Below are positions 33,754-41,697 of a DNA stretch of 64,000 bases, piece after piece. The notes under the pieces were generated by a model. That model did not search any database, was not told the DNA's origin, and was given only the letters and a program-made list of their open reading frames with translations. Origin of the DNA: Sinorhizobium sp. 8-89 (lineage in GTDB: Bacteria > Pseudomonadota > Alphaproteobacteria > Rhizobiales > Rhizobiaceae); the NCBI RefSeq assembly GCF_030124325.1, contig NZ_JASKLR010000001.1:460200-524199 (forward strand). Reading direction: 5' to 3'. How positions within the stretch are numbered: the first letter of the stretch is position 1; each line of letters begins with the position of its first letter. A program made the position numbers and the translations under genes.

Positions 33754-34644
33754 TCAGGTGGAGAGTTTGAGGCCGATGCCCCACGGATCGACGAGACTGT
33801 GGACGTCGCCTTGCCTGGTTACCGTCATTTCCAGCTCGTCCAGCTTGGTCAGCGCCGTTGCGAGCTTCGCGGCATCGCTGAAGCGGATCGTATAATCCGC
33901 CAGGCCCGTCATGTTGTGCTGGCGTTTGGAAGCGCCTCGAGAATTCCAGATGTTGGCCGCAACATGATGATGATACTTGCCCGAAGCAAAGAAGCTCGCT
34001 CCCGGGTAGCGCGCCATCAGATCCAGTCCGAGCGCGTCCCGAAAAAACGCGTCCGCCTGGGGAATGTCGGAAACCTGCAGATGGATATGGCCGATCGTCG
34101 TCCCTTCGGCGAGACTGTTCCAATCGCCTTTCGGCGCCTCGTCGTAAAGGGCCTGCAGGTCAAGCGGCAGCGTGCTCATCGCTACCATGCCGTCCGGCTG
34201 GTAGTTCCATTCGCTGCGGGAGCGGTCACGGTAGATCTCGATGCCGTTGCCTTCCGGGTCGGCGAGATAGATCGCCTCGCTGACCAGGTGGTCGGATGCA
34301 CCCTGTGGGCGGATGTTGTTGCGCGCCGCATGAGCAAGCCAGTGGCCGAGTTCGCGCCGATCGGGAACGAGAAAAGCTGTGTGGAACAGGCCCGGCGCGT
34401 TGCGCGGTGCTCTTGCCGCGTCCCCTTCGGTCGTCAGCGTCAGCAGAGGCCGGCCGGCGACGCCAAGCGTCTCGCCCTTGGCACCGGTTTCGATCGGCGT
34501 CAGGCCCATAATCCTCTGGTACCAAGCGGATACCATCGGCAGATCCTGCACGACGAGATGGGACTGGTCGACATAGGCCGGCATCGCGACGGCATGGTCC
34601 GCGGGCATGCTCTGTGTCGAGCGCGAACGGGTTGAATCTTGCAT
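33754..34644 (-). CDS. Two-domain VOC protein, catechol 2,3-dioxygenase-like
   Basis: A 296-residue extradiol-dioxygenase-like protein with two VOC modules. The first has SHLVVQDLPMVSAWYQRIMG and YLADPEGNGIEIYRD, and the second has GHIHLQVSDIPQADAFF and HHHVAANIW. The layout matches CatE-type ring-cleaving dioxygenases. In the last strand (DPWGIGLKLS) the usual acidic metal ligand is a lysine, so activity is uncertain. It is divergent from the universal stress gene, with a 449-bp gap carrying a FixK-type box and a mosaic repeat. Confidence 0.83.
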   Translation of the reverse strand: MQDSTRSRSTQSMPADHAVAMPAYVDQSHLVVQDLPMVSAWYQRIMGLTPIETGAKGETLGVAGRPLLTLTTEGDAARAPRNAPGLFHTAFLVPDRRELGHWLAHAARNNIRPQGASDHLVSEAIYLADPEGNGIEIYRDRSRSEWNYQPDGMVAMSTLPLDLQALYDEAPKGDWNSLAEGTTIGHIHLQVSDIPQADAFFRDALGLDLMARYPGASFFASGKYHHHVAANIWNSRGASKRQHNMTGLADYTIRFSDAAKLATALTKLDELEMTVTRQGDVHSLVDPWGIGLKLST

Positions 34645-34842
34645 TGCAATAGCCTTTCAGGCCGAACCGGCGCCCCGTTGGCCGCCGATCGCAGTTTCTT
34701 GAAACTTGCCGTTAATATGGGCTCGTGACCGCGTTCAGGAAAGCTATTATATTACTTGATGTTGTGTTCGATGAGCGTTGACAGCCATGACCACCGCGCT
34801 ACCTGATCTTTCAGTGATGCTAATACGACGGTGGCGGCCGAT

Positions 34843-34856
34843 TTGATTTCAATCAA
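34843..34856. promoter_or_regulatory. FixK/FNR box TTGATTTCAATCAA
   Basis: A perfect match to the consensus TTGAT-N4-ATCAA bound by FixK/FNR-type regulators. A class II promoter would start transcription near 34891, giving the usp transcript a 5' leader of about 200 bases that includes mosaic repeat copy A. Low-oxygen induction of universal stress genes through FixK is known in rhizobia. The site is palindromic and also lies about 200 bp upstream of the VOC gene. Confidence 0.75.
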
Positions 34857-34940
34857 TGCTGGAACATCGCCTCCGCGCAATTTCATGTTGGCGCGGGACG
34901 GGGGAAGTGAAGACCGGTTTTACCCTCGACCCGTGCTTGC

Positions 34941-35042
34941 TGCGTGTTCCTCGATCGGAGCTCGATTCAAGGACAAAAGCATGCAGCTATTCAAGGTGCT
35001 ACGGCGATCTTTGCGCGTCTAATGAGACGCGCGACGCTGTAG
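34941..35042 (+). repeat. Mosaic intergenic repeat, copy A
   Basis: This copy has the modules TG(C/T)NTGTTTCC, an AATCGG/CCGATT-like dyad, AACATGCAG, TTCAAAGTGCTACAGCG and a hairpin TTTGCGCGTCT-AATG-AGACGCGC, ending in CGCTGTAGG. The same order occurs at 36303-36404 and 37142-37240. It sits between the FixK box and the ribosome binding site of usp, so it would be part of the 5' UTR. Confidence 0.82.
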
Positions 35043-35093
35043 GGGCTGGCCTCGCCGCACGGCGACCGGGGAACGCAAGAGAAGGAGTGCAGC

Positions 35094-35516
35094 ATGTACA
35101 AGAAAATCATCGTTCCGATCGCCATGGATCAGCTGGAGCACGGCGAATCCGTCCTCGGCATCGCAGAGAAGCTGATCGACGACGAGGGGGAAATCGTCCT
35201 GCTCAACGTCGTAGAGGACCTGAATGCCTATGCACAAGGATATATGATCGTCGATTTTCCGCTCGAGATGATCGAGGAATCGCGCAGGCATGCGGTCAAG
35301 ACATTGGAAGCATTGAAGGCCAAGCACGGGATCAAGGGGCGCATCGAAATCCGCACCGGCGGAGCGGCCGGCACGATCAACGCTCTTGCGAAGGAAGAGA
35401 ACGCGGACCTCGTGATTATTGCTTCGCACCGGCCGGGTTTGATTGACTACTTTATCGGCTCGACCGCCAGTCGTGTCGTTAGCCATTGCCCATGCGCGGT
35501 TCTCGTCGACCGCTAA
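35094..35516 (+). CDS. Universal stress protein (UspA family)
   Basis: A 140-residue cytosolic USP with the fold's N-terminal strand (YKKIIVPIAMDQLEHGESVL) and an ATP-binding-type C-terminal motif (IIASHRPGLIDYFIGSTASRVVSHCPCAVLVD), close to G-x2-G-x9-GS. Such proteins support survival under starvation, low oxygen and oxidative stress. AAGGAG lies upstream of the ATG at 35094. A FixK box 250 bp upstream suggests oxygen-dependent control. The DksA-type gene follows 54 bp downstream and may be cotranscribed. Confidence 0.93.
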   Translation: MYKKIIVPIAMDQLEHGESVLGIAEKLIDDEGEIVLLNVVEDLNAYAQGYMIVDFPLEMIEESRRHAVKTLEALKAKHGIKGRIEIRTGGAAGTINALAKEENADLVIIASHRPGLIDYFIGSTASRVVSHCPCAVLVDR

Positions 35517-35570
35517 AAATGAACAAGAAGGCGGCGTTATCGAACCACGCCGCGACCAAGGAGCCCTGCA

Positions 35571-35912
35571 ATGGATCAGTACGCGCTTGAAGACTTTCGC
35601 GAACAGCTTCTCCGCCGCAAACGCGAACTTTATGGTCGGCTGGTGAAGATCGAGGAGGACCTCGATCAACCAATGAATGCCGACGTGCCCGATCGTGTCA
35701 CCGAACGAGAAGGCGACGAGGTATTGGAGGGCCTCGGCCTCGCGGGCCAGGGTGAAATTCGCGCCATCGACGCTGCCCTGGACCGAATTGAGTCCGGAAC
35801 GTACGGCACCTGTGTGCGCTGTGGCGAACAGATTTCACCGGAACGATTGCACGCGGTGCCGCACGCACCGCTCTGCCAGACCTGCGCCGCGGAAGTAGCA
35901 CGCGCAAGGTAA
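35571..35912 (+). CDS. DksA/TraR-type C4 zinc-finger protein
   Basis: A 113-residue RNA-polymerase-binding-type regulator. It has an N-terminal coiled coil (ALEDFREQLLRRKRELYGRLVKIEEDL) with acidic tip residues, and a C4 zinc finger near the C terminus (CVRCGEQIS...CQTCAAEVARAR). It is shorter than DksA (about 150) and resembles short DksA-like proteins that modulate stringent-response transcription. AAGGAG lies upstream of the start. It follows usp and precedes the hemolysin-III gene on the same strand. Confidence 0.9.
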   Translation: MDQYALEDFREQLLRRKRELYGRLVKIEEDLDQPMNADVPDRVTEREGDEVLEGLGLAGQGEIRAIDAALDRIESGTYGTCVRCGEQISPERLHAVPHAPLCQTCAAEVARAR

Positions 35913-36302
35913 GCTGGATCAATGCATTTTCGTCGGCGCGGCGGCTCTCGGTATCCTTGACCCCTGAAGCGTTCGACCGTCGATGGCCAGCGTTGCTGTC
36001 CATACGGCGTAGTCACGGTGATGGGTCGCGATCATAACGATCGAGATTGGGCACTCCGCGGGCTGCCTTCAATTGCTTGCTTCGAGGAGCACCCCGGGCT
36101 GCAGCAACCACGTCCGTTTTGCAGGACGTTAGCCGGCTGTTGTAATAGGTTGCAAAAATTGATCCTTTCGCAGTCCCGGCGGCTCTTTTCGGCGGCCGTT
36201 TGCTGTGGCACGTTAAACGGGTAAAACACGTGCCTGCGCGGACCGAACACCAGCCGCCGATGGGGAAATCGGGATTGATTTCCGGTTGGTGCGCGGACCT
36301 GT
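35913..36302. other. Gap without a supported gene; possible degenerate coding remnant
   Basis: This 390-bp stretch has no open frame with convincing start and codon use. On the minus strand, 35932-36060 reads ISIVMIATHHRDYAVWTATL and onward, which faintly recalls the C terminus of ABC ATPases or a similar protein, but a stop precedes it and no ribosome binding site or start is present. It could be a decayed fragment. Nothing else is recognised. Confidence 0.3.
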
Positions 36303-36404
36303 TGCATGTTTCCTGAGTCGGAGCCGATTCAAGGGCGAAAACATGCAGCAATTCAAAGTGCTACAGCGACCTTTGCGCGTCTGATGAGACGCACGGCGCC
36401 GTAG
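36303..36404 (+). repeat. Mosaic intergenic repeat, copy B
   Basis: The best-preserved copy: TGCATGTTTCCTG, GTCGGAGCCGATTC, ACATGCAGCAATTCAAAGTG, CTACAGCGACCTTTGCGCGT, CTGATGAGACGCACGGCGCC and GTAG in order. The TTTGCGCGTCTGATGAGACG part forms a hairpin. It lies 55 bp upstream of the hemolysin-III start. Confidence 0.85.
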
Positions 36405-36458
36405 GAACGAGCGGGCCCTTTGTGCGTCGAAGGATGCAGCGTCGAGGGGAGGGATCGC

Positions 36459-37121
36459 GTGGAGATCAACGGCGTCAAGTGGACCTATGACCGGTCCGAG
36501 TTGATTGCGGATGGCATCGTTCACGGCATCGGTCTTGCTGCAGCGCTCTGCGGTGTCACGGCGCTGATTTTCTATGCAACGCTTTGGAGTACGTCCGGTC
36601 AGCTCGCGGCAGCCTGGATTTACGGCATCGGGCTGGTTACCACCCTCTCGGTTTCCTTTCTTTACAATCTCTTCCCGATTTGCCGGATGAAATGGCTTCT
36701 GCGTCGGTTCGATCATTCCTCGATCTTCGTCTTGATCGCGGCAACCTATACGCCGTTTCTCCAGCGCGGCTGGGACAACCCGTTCCTTTTCAAGATGCTG
36801 ATCGGCATCTGGGCTATTGCCATCCTGGGGGTGGTGATGAAGTGCCTCTTCGCCGGACGCTTCGACCGGCTTGCAATCCTGCTCTACCTTGCGATGGGCT
36901 GGAGCGGCGTGCTTGCCGCGCGGTCGCTTCAGTCCATGCTGACGGCGACAACGCTGGTGTTGATCCTGATCGGCGGCATCATCTACTCGGCGGGAGTTAT
37001 CTTCCACGTCTGGGAACGCCTGCGATTCCAGAACGCAATATGGCACGGCTTCGTCGTCGCTGGCTCGGCAGTGCACTATTCGGCGGTCGTAACCTGTTTC
37101 AACGGCACCACGATATCCTGA
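36459..37121 (+). CDS. Hemolysin III / YqfA-like (PAQR-related) membrane protein
   Basis: A 220-residue protein with seven predicted transmembrane helices. It starts VEINGVKWTYDRSELIADGIVHGIG, and has the HlyIII/PAQR histidine signature (GIVHGIG near the start, RRFDHSSIFVLIAATYTPF in the middle and WHGFVVAGSAVHYSAV at the end), whose His and Asp residues bind zinc in related proteins. The GTG at 36459 has GAGGGGAGGG just upstream. It sits between two mosaic repeats in the stress cluster; hemolytic activity is not implied. Confidence 0.9.
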   Translation: MEINGVKWTYDRSELIADGIVHGIGLAAALCGVTALIFYATLWSTSGQLAAAWIYGIGLVTTLSVSFLYNLFPICRMKWLLRRFDHSSIFVLIAATYTPFLQRGWDNPFLFKMLIGIWAIAILGVVMKCLFAGRFDRLAILLYLAMGWSGVLAARSLQSMLTATTLVLILIGGIIYSAGVIFHVWERLRFQNAIWHGFVVAGSAVHYSAVVTCFNGTTIS

Positions 37122-37141
37122 TTTCTCTCGTGCCGAGGAAC

Positions 37142-37240
37142 TGTATGTTTCCTTGAATCGGAACCGATTTGAGGATAAAAACAGCAGTATTCAAAGTGCT
37201 GCAGCGGCCATTGTGCGTCTCAAGAGACACGGTGCTTTAC
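37142..37240 (+). repeat. Mosaic intergenic repeat, copy C
   Basis: This copy reads TGTATGTTTCCTTGAATCGG, AACCGATTTGAGG, AACAGCAGTATTCAAAGTGCT and GCAGCGGCCATTGTGCGTCT, with a shortened hairpin CGTCTCAAGAGACAC. It fills the gap between the convergent hemolysin-III gene and the secreted protein gene, so it may serve as a bidirectional transcript end. Confidence 0.8.
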
Positions 37241-37741
37241 TCATTCCGGCGCAAGCTGACAGCCGTCGGACGGCCTGAGTGCCTCGGCCATGCGCGAGAT
37301 GATGCCATCGAAACTCGTCAGCGGATTCTTGCGATATTGCAGCCGGAAATACGCGGCACTGCCGTCGCATAGGGCGATCGCGCGGGCATAGAAGACTTCG
37401 CCGTTGCGGGCACCGGAGAAGCTGGCCCAGGCGGGCGTAACGCGTGAGAACAGCATTCTCCAGTCGTTCTGCGTCTCAAGGCTGATGTGGTCGGCAACAT
37501 CGGTCTCGAAATCACCGTCCGGCGGATGACTTCCGAAGACGGCAAGCGTCGCTCCATTGTCGTCCGCGTGGAAGCTTGCGCCGTCTCCATCATCGGCAGC
37601 TCCTTGGCGCATCTCGAAACCCGGCGGGATGTCGACCGTATAGCCGAAGCGAGGATTGGCATAGGGATGCCAATCGTCCTCCGCGGCTGCAGGGAGCGCG
37701 AGCCCCGAAAGGAGGGCGAAGGCGAAGAAAGCACGGCGCAT
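37241..37741 (-). CDS. Exported protein of unknown function
   Basis: A 166-residue periplasmic protein with a Sec signal peptide (MRRAFFAFALLSGLALPAAAEDD, cleavage at AAA-ED). The mature part begins with YANPRFGYTVDIPPGFEMRQGAADDGDGASF, a PsbP/MoxR-vWA-like beta-rich start seen in many small secreted proteins, and has two cysteines (ALCDGS, DGCQLAPE) that may pair. No enzymatic motif is visible. The ATG at 37741 is chosen for the signal peptide; the longer frame to 37996 overlaps msrB. Confidence 0.8.
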   Translation of the reverse strand: MRRAFFAFALLSGLALPAAAEDDWHPYANPRFGYTVDIPPGFEMRQGAADDGDGASFHADDNGATLAVFGSHPPDGDFETDVADHISLETQNDWRMLFSRVTPAWASFSGARNGEVFYARAIALCDGSAAYFRLQYRKNPLTSFDGIISRMAEALRPSDGCQLAPE

Positions 37742-37896
37742 GCGGGCATCCTTTCGGCTTGCTTCGATCTGCCGCTCCTCGTAGCCCGGCCCCCGAAGCC
37801 CTTGCTGTTTCTGCTGGAACAGCCGGAGCGCCGCGCGTTCAACACAACGCGAAAAGCAAGCGCTCACGCTTATGGCACCGCTTCCGCCTCGCGCTG

Positions 37897-38307
37897 TCAA
37901 TCCTCTTCGAAAGTCATCGCCGTGCCATTGAGACAATAACGCAGGCCTGTCGGCGGAGGGCCGTCGGGGAAGACATGGCCGAGATGGGCATCGCACTGCG
38001 CGCAGCGGATTTCAGTTCGCACCATGAAATGCGATCGATCGACATATTCTCTAATCGCCTGGTCGTCGATCGGCGCGAAATAGCTCGGCCAGCCGCAGCC
38101 GGAGTCGAACTTCGTATCCGACCGGAAAAGCGGGCGGCCGCAACAGACGCATTTATACGTGCCGATCTTCTTGTTCGTGAGAAAGGTAAAGGGGCGTTCG
38201 GTGCCGTGTTCGCGGGTGATGCGATACTGTTCCGGCGTCAATAGTGCCCGCCATTCCTCTTTTGTCCTCTTCACTTCGCAGAAGCGGCATCGGCCGTCGA
38301 TCTCCAT
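37897..38307 (-). CDS. msrB: Peptide methionine-R-sulfoxide reductase
   Basis: A 136-residue MsrB that reduces methionine-R-sulfoxide in proteins. The catalytic Cys125 is in [11 protein letters not shown]. Zinc-binding cysteines are at CVCC (53-56) and CAQC (102-105), and [20 protein letters not shown] is the family signature. No signal peptide is present, so it is cytosolic. The ATG at 38307 is used; the frame to 38397 has no ribosome binding site. It fits the oxidative and low-oxygen stress theme of the neighbouring genes. Confidence 0.95.
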   Translation of the reverse strand: MEIDGRCRFCEVKRTKEEWRALLTPEQYRITREHGTERPFTFLTNKKIGTYKCVCCGRPLFRSDTKFDSGCGWPSYFAPIDDQAIREYVDRSHFMVRTEIRCAQCDAHLGHVFPDGPPPTGLRYCLNGTAMTFEED

Positions 38308-38538
38308 TCGGTCGCGGCGATTATATAGGATTCCGACGGCGCGCCCGCAAACAGCGTTTGCCTGGATGGCGGTAGGCCGGCACACTCGATTGGCCAAGAT
38401 TTGCCTGCACTTTGCATTGTATTACTGTCGCGCAACTACGATTCGTGCCGATTCACTCTTGAGGCGGAACAGGCCTTCTTTTATGTCCGGCGACAGTTTG
38501 AACGGATGGTCAAAACGACAAAGGAGCTTGCCAAGACG

Positions 38539-40896
38539 ATGGATGTCGCGGCCCTGACATTTCTGGCCCTCAGTCTCCCCTTCGTCGCGGCGCTCGTGGC
38601 GCCGGTCCTGACCCGATTTTTGGGGCACAATGCCGCCTGGCTCCTGGCTCTCGTACCTGTTGCGACCTTCGTGCACTTCCTCGGCTTCGCTCCGGAAATC
38701 GCCGCCGGCGAAGTAGTCACTGGCGGCTATGCCTGGATCCCTTCCTTCAATGTCAGCTTCTCGTGGCTGATCGATGGCCTGTCGCTCACGTTCGCACTTT
38801 TGATTTCCGGCATCGGCACGCTGATCGTGCTCTATTCGGGCGGTTATCTCAAAGGTCATCCGCATCAGGGTCGGTTCCTTTCGTTCATCCTGATGTTCAT
38901 GGGCTCCATGCAGGGTCTCGTCCTTTCGGACAGCTTCCTGATGCTCTTCGTCTTCTGGGAACTGACGTCGATTACGTCCTTCCTGCTGATCGGCTTCGAT
39001 CATGGCCGCGAGGCCGCACGCCGTGCGGCGCTGCAGGCGTTGGTCGTCACGGGGGGAGGCGGCCTGTCGCTGCTCGCCGGCCTTCTCATCCTGTGGAACG
39101 TGAGTGGCATCACCCAGTTCTCGTTGCTTCTTTCCTTCGGTACGGAGTTGAGGGAGAGCCCGTTCTATCTGGCGGCACTTCTTCTCGTGCTGGGCGGAGC
39201 CTTCACCAAGTCTGCGCAGTTTCCGTTCCATTTCTGGCTGCCAAATGCCATGGAGGCGCCGACGCCGGTTTCTGCCTACCTTCATTCGGCGACGATGGTT
39301 AAGGCGGGCGTCTACCTGCTGATGCGGCTCAATCCGGTGCTCGGGGATACGCCTGAATGGCAGTTCCTGCTGCCACTGTTTGGGGCTGCGACGCTCGTGA
39401 GCGGTGCAGCGCTGGCAGTGCGCCAAACGGACCTCAAGCTGATGCTTGCCTATACGACGATGGCCTCGCTCGGACTTCTGGTTTTGCTGACGGGCCTCGG
39501 TTCGCCGCACGCGGTCGAAGCGGCCGCGCTCTATCTCGTAGCGCACGCGCTGTTCAAGGGCGCCTTGTTCATGGTTGCGGGCATCATCGACCACGAGACG
39601 GGCTCGCGCGATCTGACAAGGCTTGGCGGCCTGCGCTCGGCGATGCCGCTGACCTTCGCGGTCGCCCTTGCCGCCGCGCTTTCGATGGGCGGCTTGCCGC
39701 CCTTTTTCGGCTTCATCGCAAAGGAGGAAATCTACGAAGCCCTATCGAGTTTCGATCGGCGCTCGATGGTTTTTGCGGGGCTTACTGTTCTCGGCAACGC
39801 CCTGATGTTTGCGGTTGCCTTCGCGATAGCCTTGAAACCGTTCCTCGGGCCAAAGGTGGAGACGCCGAGGCATGCTCACGAGGCGCCGGTCCTCCTCTGG
39901 CTCGGTCCGGCGATCCTGGCACTGAAGGGTCTGTCGTTTGCGCTGATGTCCGGCCTCGCCCATCGGGTGATTTCTTCGCCGATGTCTTCCGCCATTGCCG
40001 GCGAACCGCGAACGGTGGTGGTCTCGCTTGTGCCGCATATCGGCGTGCCGCTGATCCTTTCGGCTGTCACGCTGCTCATCGGTATCGTCTTCTATCTCAA
40101 TCTCGATCGTCTCCGCGCGGTCATGGCGCTCATCCTCGCGGACATCGGCTGGGGACCCGATCGGGGTTTCGACCAGTTCATCCGCGGGCTTTTGCGGTTC
40201 GCCGTCGCCATCACTCGCCGGCTGCAGAGCGGCAGGCTCGATGTCTACATGACCGTCGTCTTCCTGCTGATCGCGGTCGTCCTTCTCGCAACTCCCGTCC
40301 GCTATGGCGAACTGCCGCGCGCGCCGTTCTTTGCCGCGGACGTTCCAGCCCATGAGCTTGCGATCATGGCCATTGCTGTCGCGGGCCTCTTTGCCGTGGT
40401 GCTGGCGGCCGATCGACTGACGGCGATCGTCTCGCTCGGCATTCAGGGTTTTGCGGTCGCCGTTATCTTCTTGCTCTATGGGGCGCCGGACCTTTCCTTC
40501 ACCCAGTTCATGATCGAGACACTGTCGGTGGTAGTGCTGGCGCTGGTGATGACCCGGCTCAGGCTTTCGCCTTCGGATCATCGACCACTGCGCCAGAAGC
40601 TTCCCGATTCGATGATAGCGCTCGCCTGTGGGCTCGGTTTTGGCCTTTTCCTGCTTCGGGCCACGGGGGCGCCTTTTGATGCGACGCTGACCGATTTCTA
40701 CAATCTCTATTCGAAATCGATCGCGCATGGGGCCAATGTCGTCAACGTCATCATCGTCGATTTCCGCGGCACAGACACGCTCGGTGAAATTGCCGTAGTG
40801 ATGATCACCGGCCTTGCCATCCTCTCGCTGGTAAGGCTGAGGGCGGGCTCGCTCAAGCGTGGCGCCGATCGATCGGCTGCGGAGGAGCGCGTATGA
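38539..40896 (+). CDS. Monovalent cation/H+ antiporter subunit A (MnhA/PhaA-like)
   Basis: A 785-residue polytopic protein homologous to respiratory complex I NuoL. It has the conserved proton-channel segments [35 protein letters not shown] and [20 protein letters not shown]. The C-terminal 170 residues carry the DUF4040/MnhB-like extension typical of subunit A. It begins a seven-gene operon in which successive genes overlap by 1-7 bases or nearly touch. The complex exports Na+ or K+ in exchange for protons. The ATG at 38539 has AAGGAG 12 bases upstream; an ATG at 38506 is the alternative. Confidence 0.93.
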   Translation: MDVAALTFLALSLPFVAALVAPVLTRFLGHNAAWLLALVPVATFVHFLGFAPEIAAGEVVTGGYAWIPSFNVSFSWLIDGLSLTFALLISGIGTLIVLYSGGYLKGHPHQGRFLSFILMFMGSMQGLVLSDSFLMLFVFWELTSITSFLLIGFDHGREAARRAALQALVVTGGGGLSLLAGLLILWNVSGITQFSLLLSFGTELRESPFYLAALLLVLGGAFTKSAQFPFHFWLPNAMEAPTPVSAYLHSATMVKAGVYLLMRLNPVLGDTPEWQFLLPLFGAATLVSGAALAVRQTDLKLMLAYTTMASLGLLVLLTGLGSPHAVEAAALYLVAHALFKGALFMVAGIIDHETGSRDLTRLGGLRSAMPLTFAVALAAALSMGGLPPFFGFIAKEEIYEALSSFDRRSMVFAGLTVLGNALMFAVAFAIALKPFLGPKVETPRHAHEAPVLLWLGPAILALKGLSFALMSGLAHRVISSPMSSAIAGEPRTVVVSLVPHIGVPLILSAVTLLIGIVFYLNLDRLRAVMALILADIGWGPDRGFDQFIRGLLRFAVAITRRLQSGRLDVYMTVVFLLIAVVLLATPVRYGELPRAPFFAADVPAHELAIMAIAVAGLFAVVLAADRLTAIVSLGIQGFAVAVIFLLYGAPDLSFTQFMIETLSVVVLALVMTRLRLSPSDHRPLRQKLPDSMIALACGLGFGLFLLRATGAPFDATLTDFYNLYSKSIAHGANVVNVIIVDFRGTDTLGEIAVVMITGLAILSLVRLRAGSLKRGADRSAAEERV

Positions 40897-41312
40897 AATC
40901 GGTTATTTTCCGCACGGTGGCGCCGTTCCTGACCAGCCTGATGATGCTGTTCTCGATTTTTGTCCTGTTGCGGGGCCACAACGAACCGGGCGGCGGGTTC
41001 ATCGGCGGATTGATCGCCGTCTCGGCGCTCGCGATCTACGGCATCGCCCACGGCGTCGAGACCGTAAGACGGGCGATCTATTTCCATCCGATGGCGATCG
41101 CCGGCGCGGGGCTCTTTGCCGCGACTGTCGCCGGCCTGATTTCGATCATTGCGCGCGTACCCTTCATGACCGGCCTGTGGATCTATCCGTCCCTCTTTGG
41201 TGTCGAGATCCCGCTCTCGACCGTCATGCTGTTCGATACCGGCGTTTATCTCGTAGTGGTCGGGGCGATCAGCTCGGTCGCGCTCTCGCTTGAAGAACGG
41301 GGAGGCGAGTGA
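40893..41312 (+). CDS. Cation/H+ antiporter subunit B
   Basis: A 139-residue MnhB-type protein with four transmembrane helices and the signature [29 protein letters not shown]. Its ATG overlaps the stop of subunit A in ATGA, giving translational coupling. It is an essential small subunit of the Mrp-type complex. Confidence 0.94.
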   Translation: MKSVIFRTVAPFLTSLMMLFSIFVLLRGHNEPGGGFIGGLIAVSALAIYGIAHGVETVRRAIYFHPMAIAGAGLFAATVAGLISIIARVPFMTGLWIYPSLFGVEIPLSTVMLFDTGVYLVVVGAISSVALSLEERGGE

Positions 41313-41689
41313 TGGAAGCCTGGTTTGCCTTGCTCGTCGGGATCTTTTTCACCGTCGCGGTGTACCTGATGCTGTCGAAGTTCATCATCCGCGTGCTCCT
41401 TGGCGTGGCGGTCCTCGGCAACGCCGTCAACCTGCTGATCTTCACCGGTGGCCGGCTGACGCGCGATGTCCCGCCGGTCATTACTGCCGGTGCCGATGCG
41501 CTTGGCGGCCCTGCGGCCAATGCGTTGCCGCAGGCGCTGATCCTGACCGCGATCGTCATTTCCTTTTCCTTCTTCGCCTTCCTGCTGGTTCTCGCCTGGC
41601 GCGCCTATGAGGATCTCTCGACCGACAACACGGACGAGATGCGTGTGGCGGAACCGGTGAAGGAACCGATGCCGCCGCTTGGATATTGA
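41312..41689 (+). CDS. Cation/H+ antiporter subunit C
   Basis: A 125-residue MnhC-type protein homologous to NuoK. It has three transmembrane helices and the motif LGVAVLGNAVNLLIFTGG, followed by ITAGADALGGPAANALPQALILTAIVI. The ATG at 41312 overlaps the stop of subunit B by one base (TGATG) and has GGAGG seven bases upstream; a GTG at 41309 is possible. Confidence 0.93.
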   Translation: MEAWFALLVGIFFTVAVYLMLSKFIIRVLLGVAVLGNAVNLLIFTGGRLTRDVPPVITAGADALGGPAANALPQALILTAIVISFSFFAFLLVLAWRAYEDLSTDNTDEMRVAEPVKEPMPPLGY

Positions 41690-41697
41690 TCGATCTC

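Noticed and set aside
36213..37076. A 287-codon minus-strand frame
   Set aside because: It is antisense to the hemolysin-III gene, whose seven helices and histidine motifs fit a real family.
39742..40728. A 328-codon, highly charged minus-strand frame
   Set aside because: It is antisense to antiporter subunit A, and charged shadows are expected opposite hydrophobic genes.
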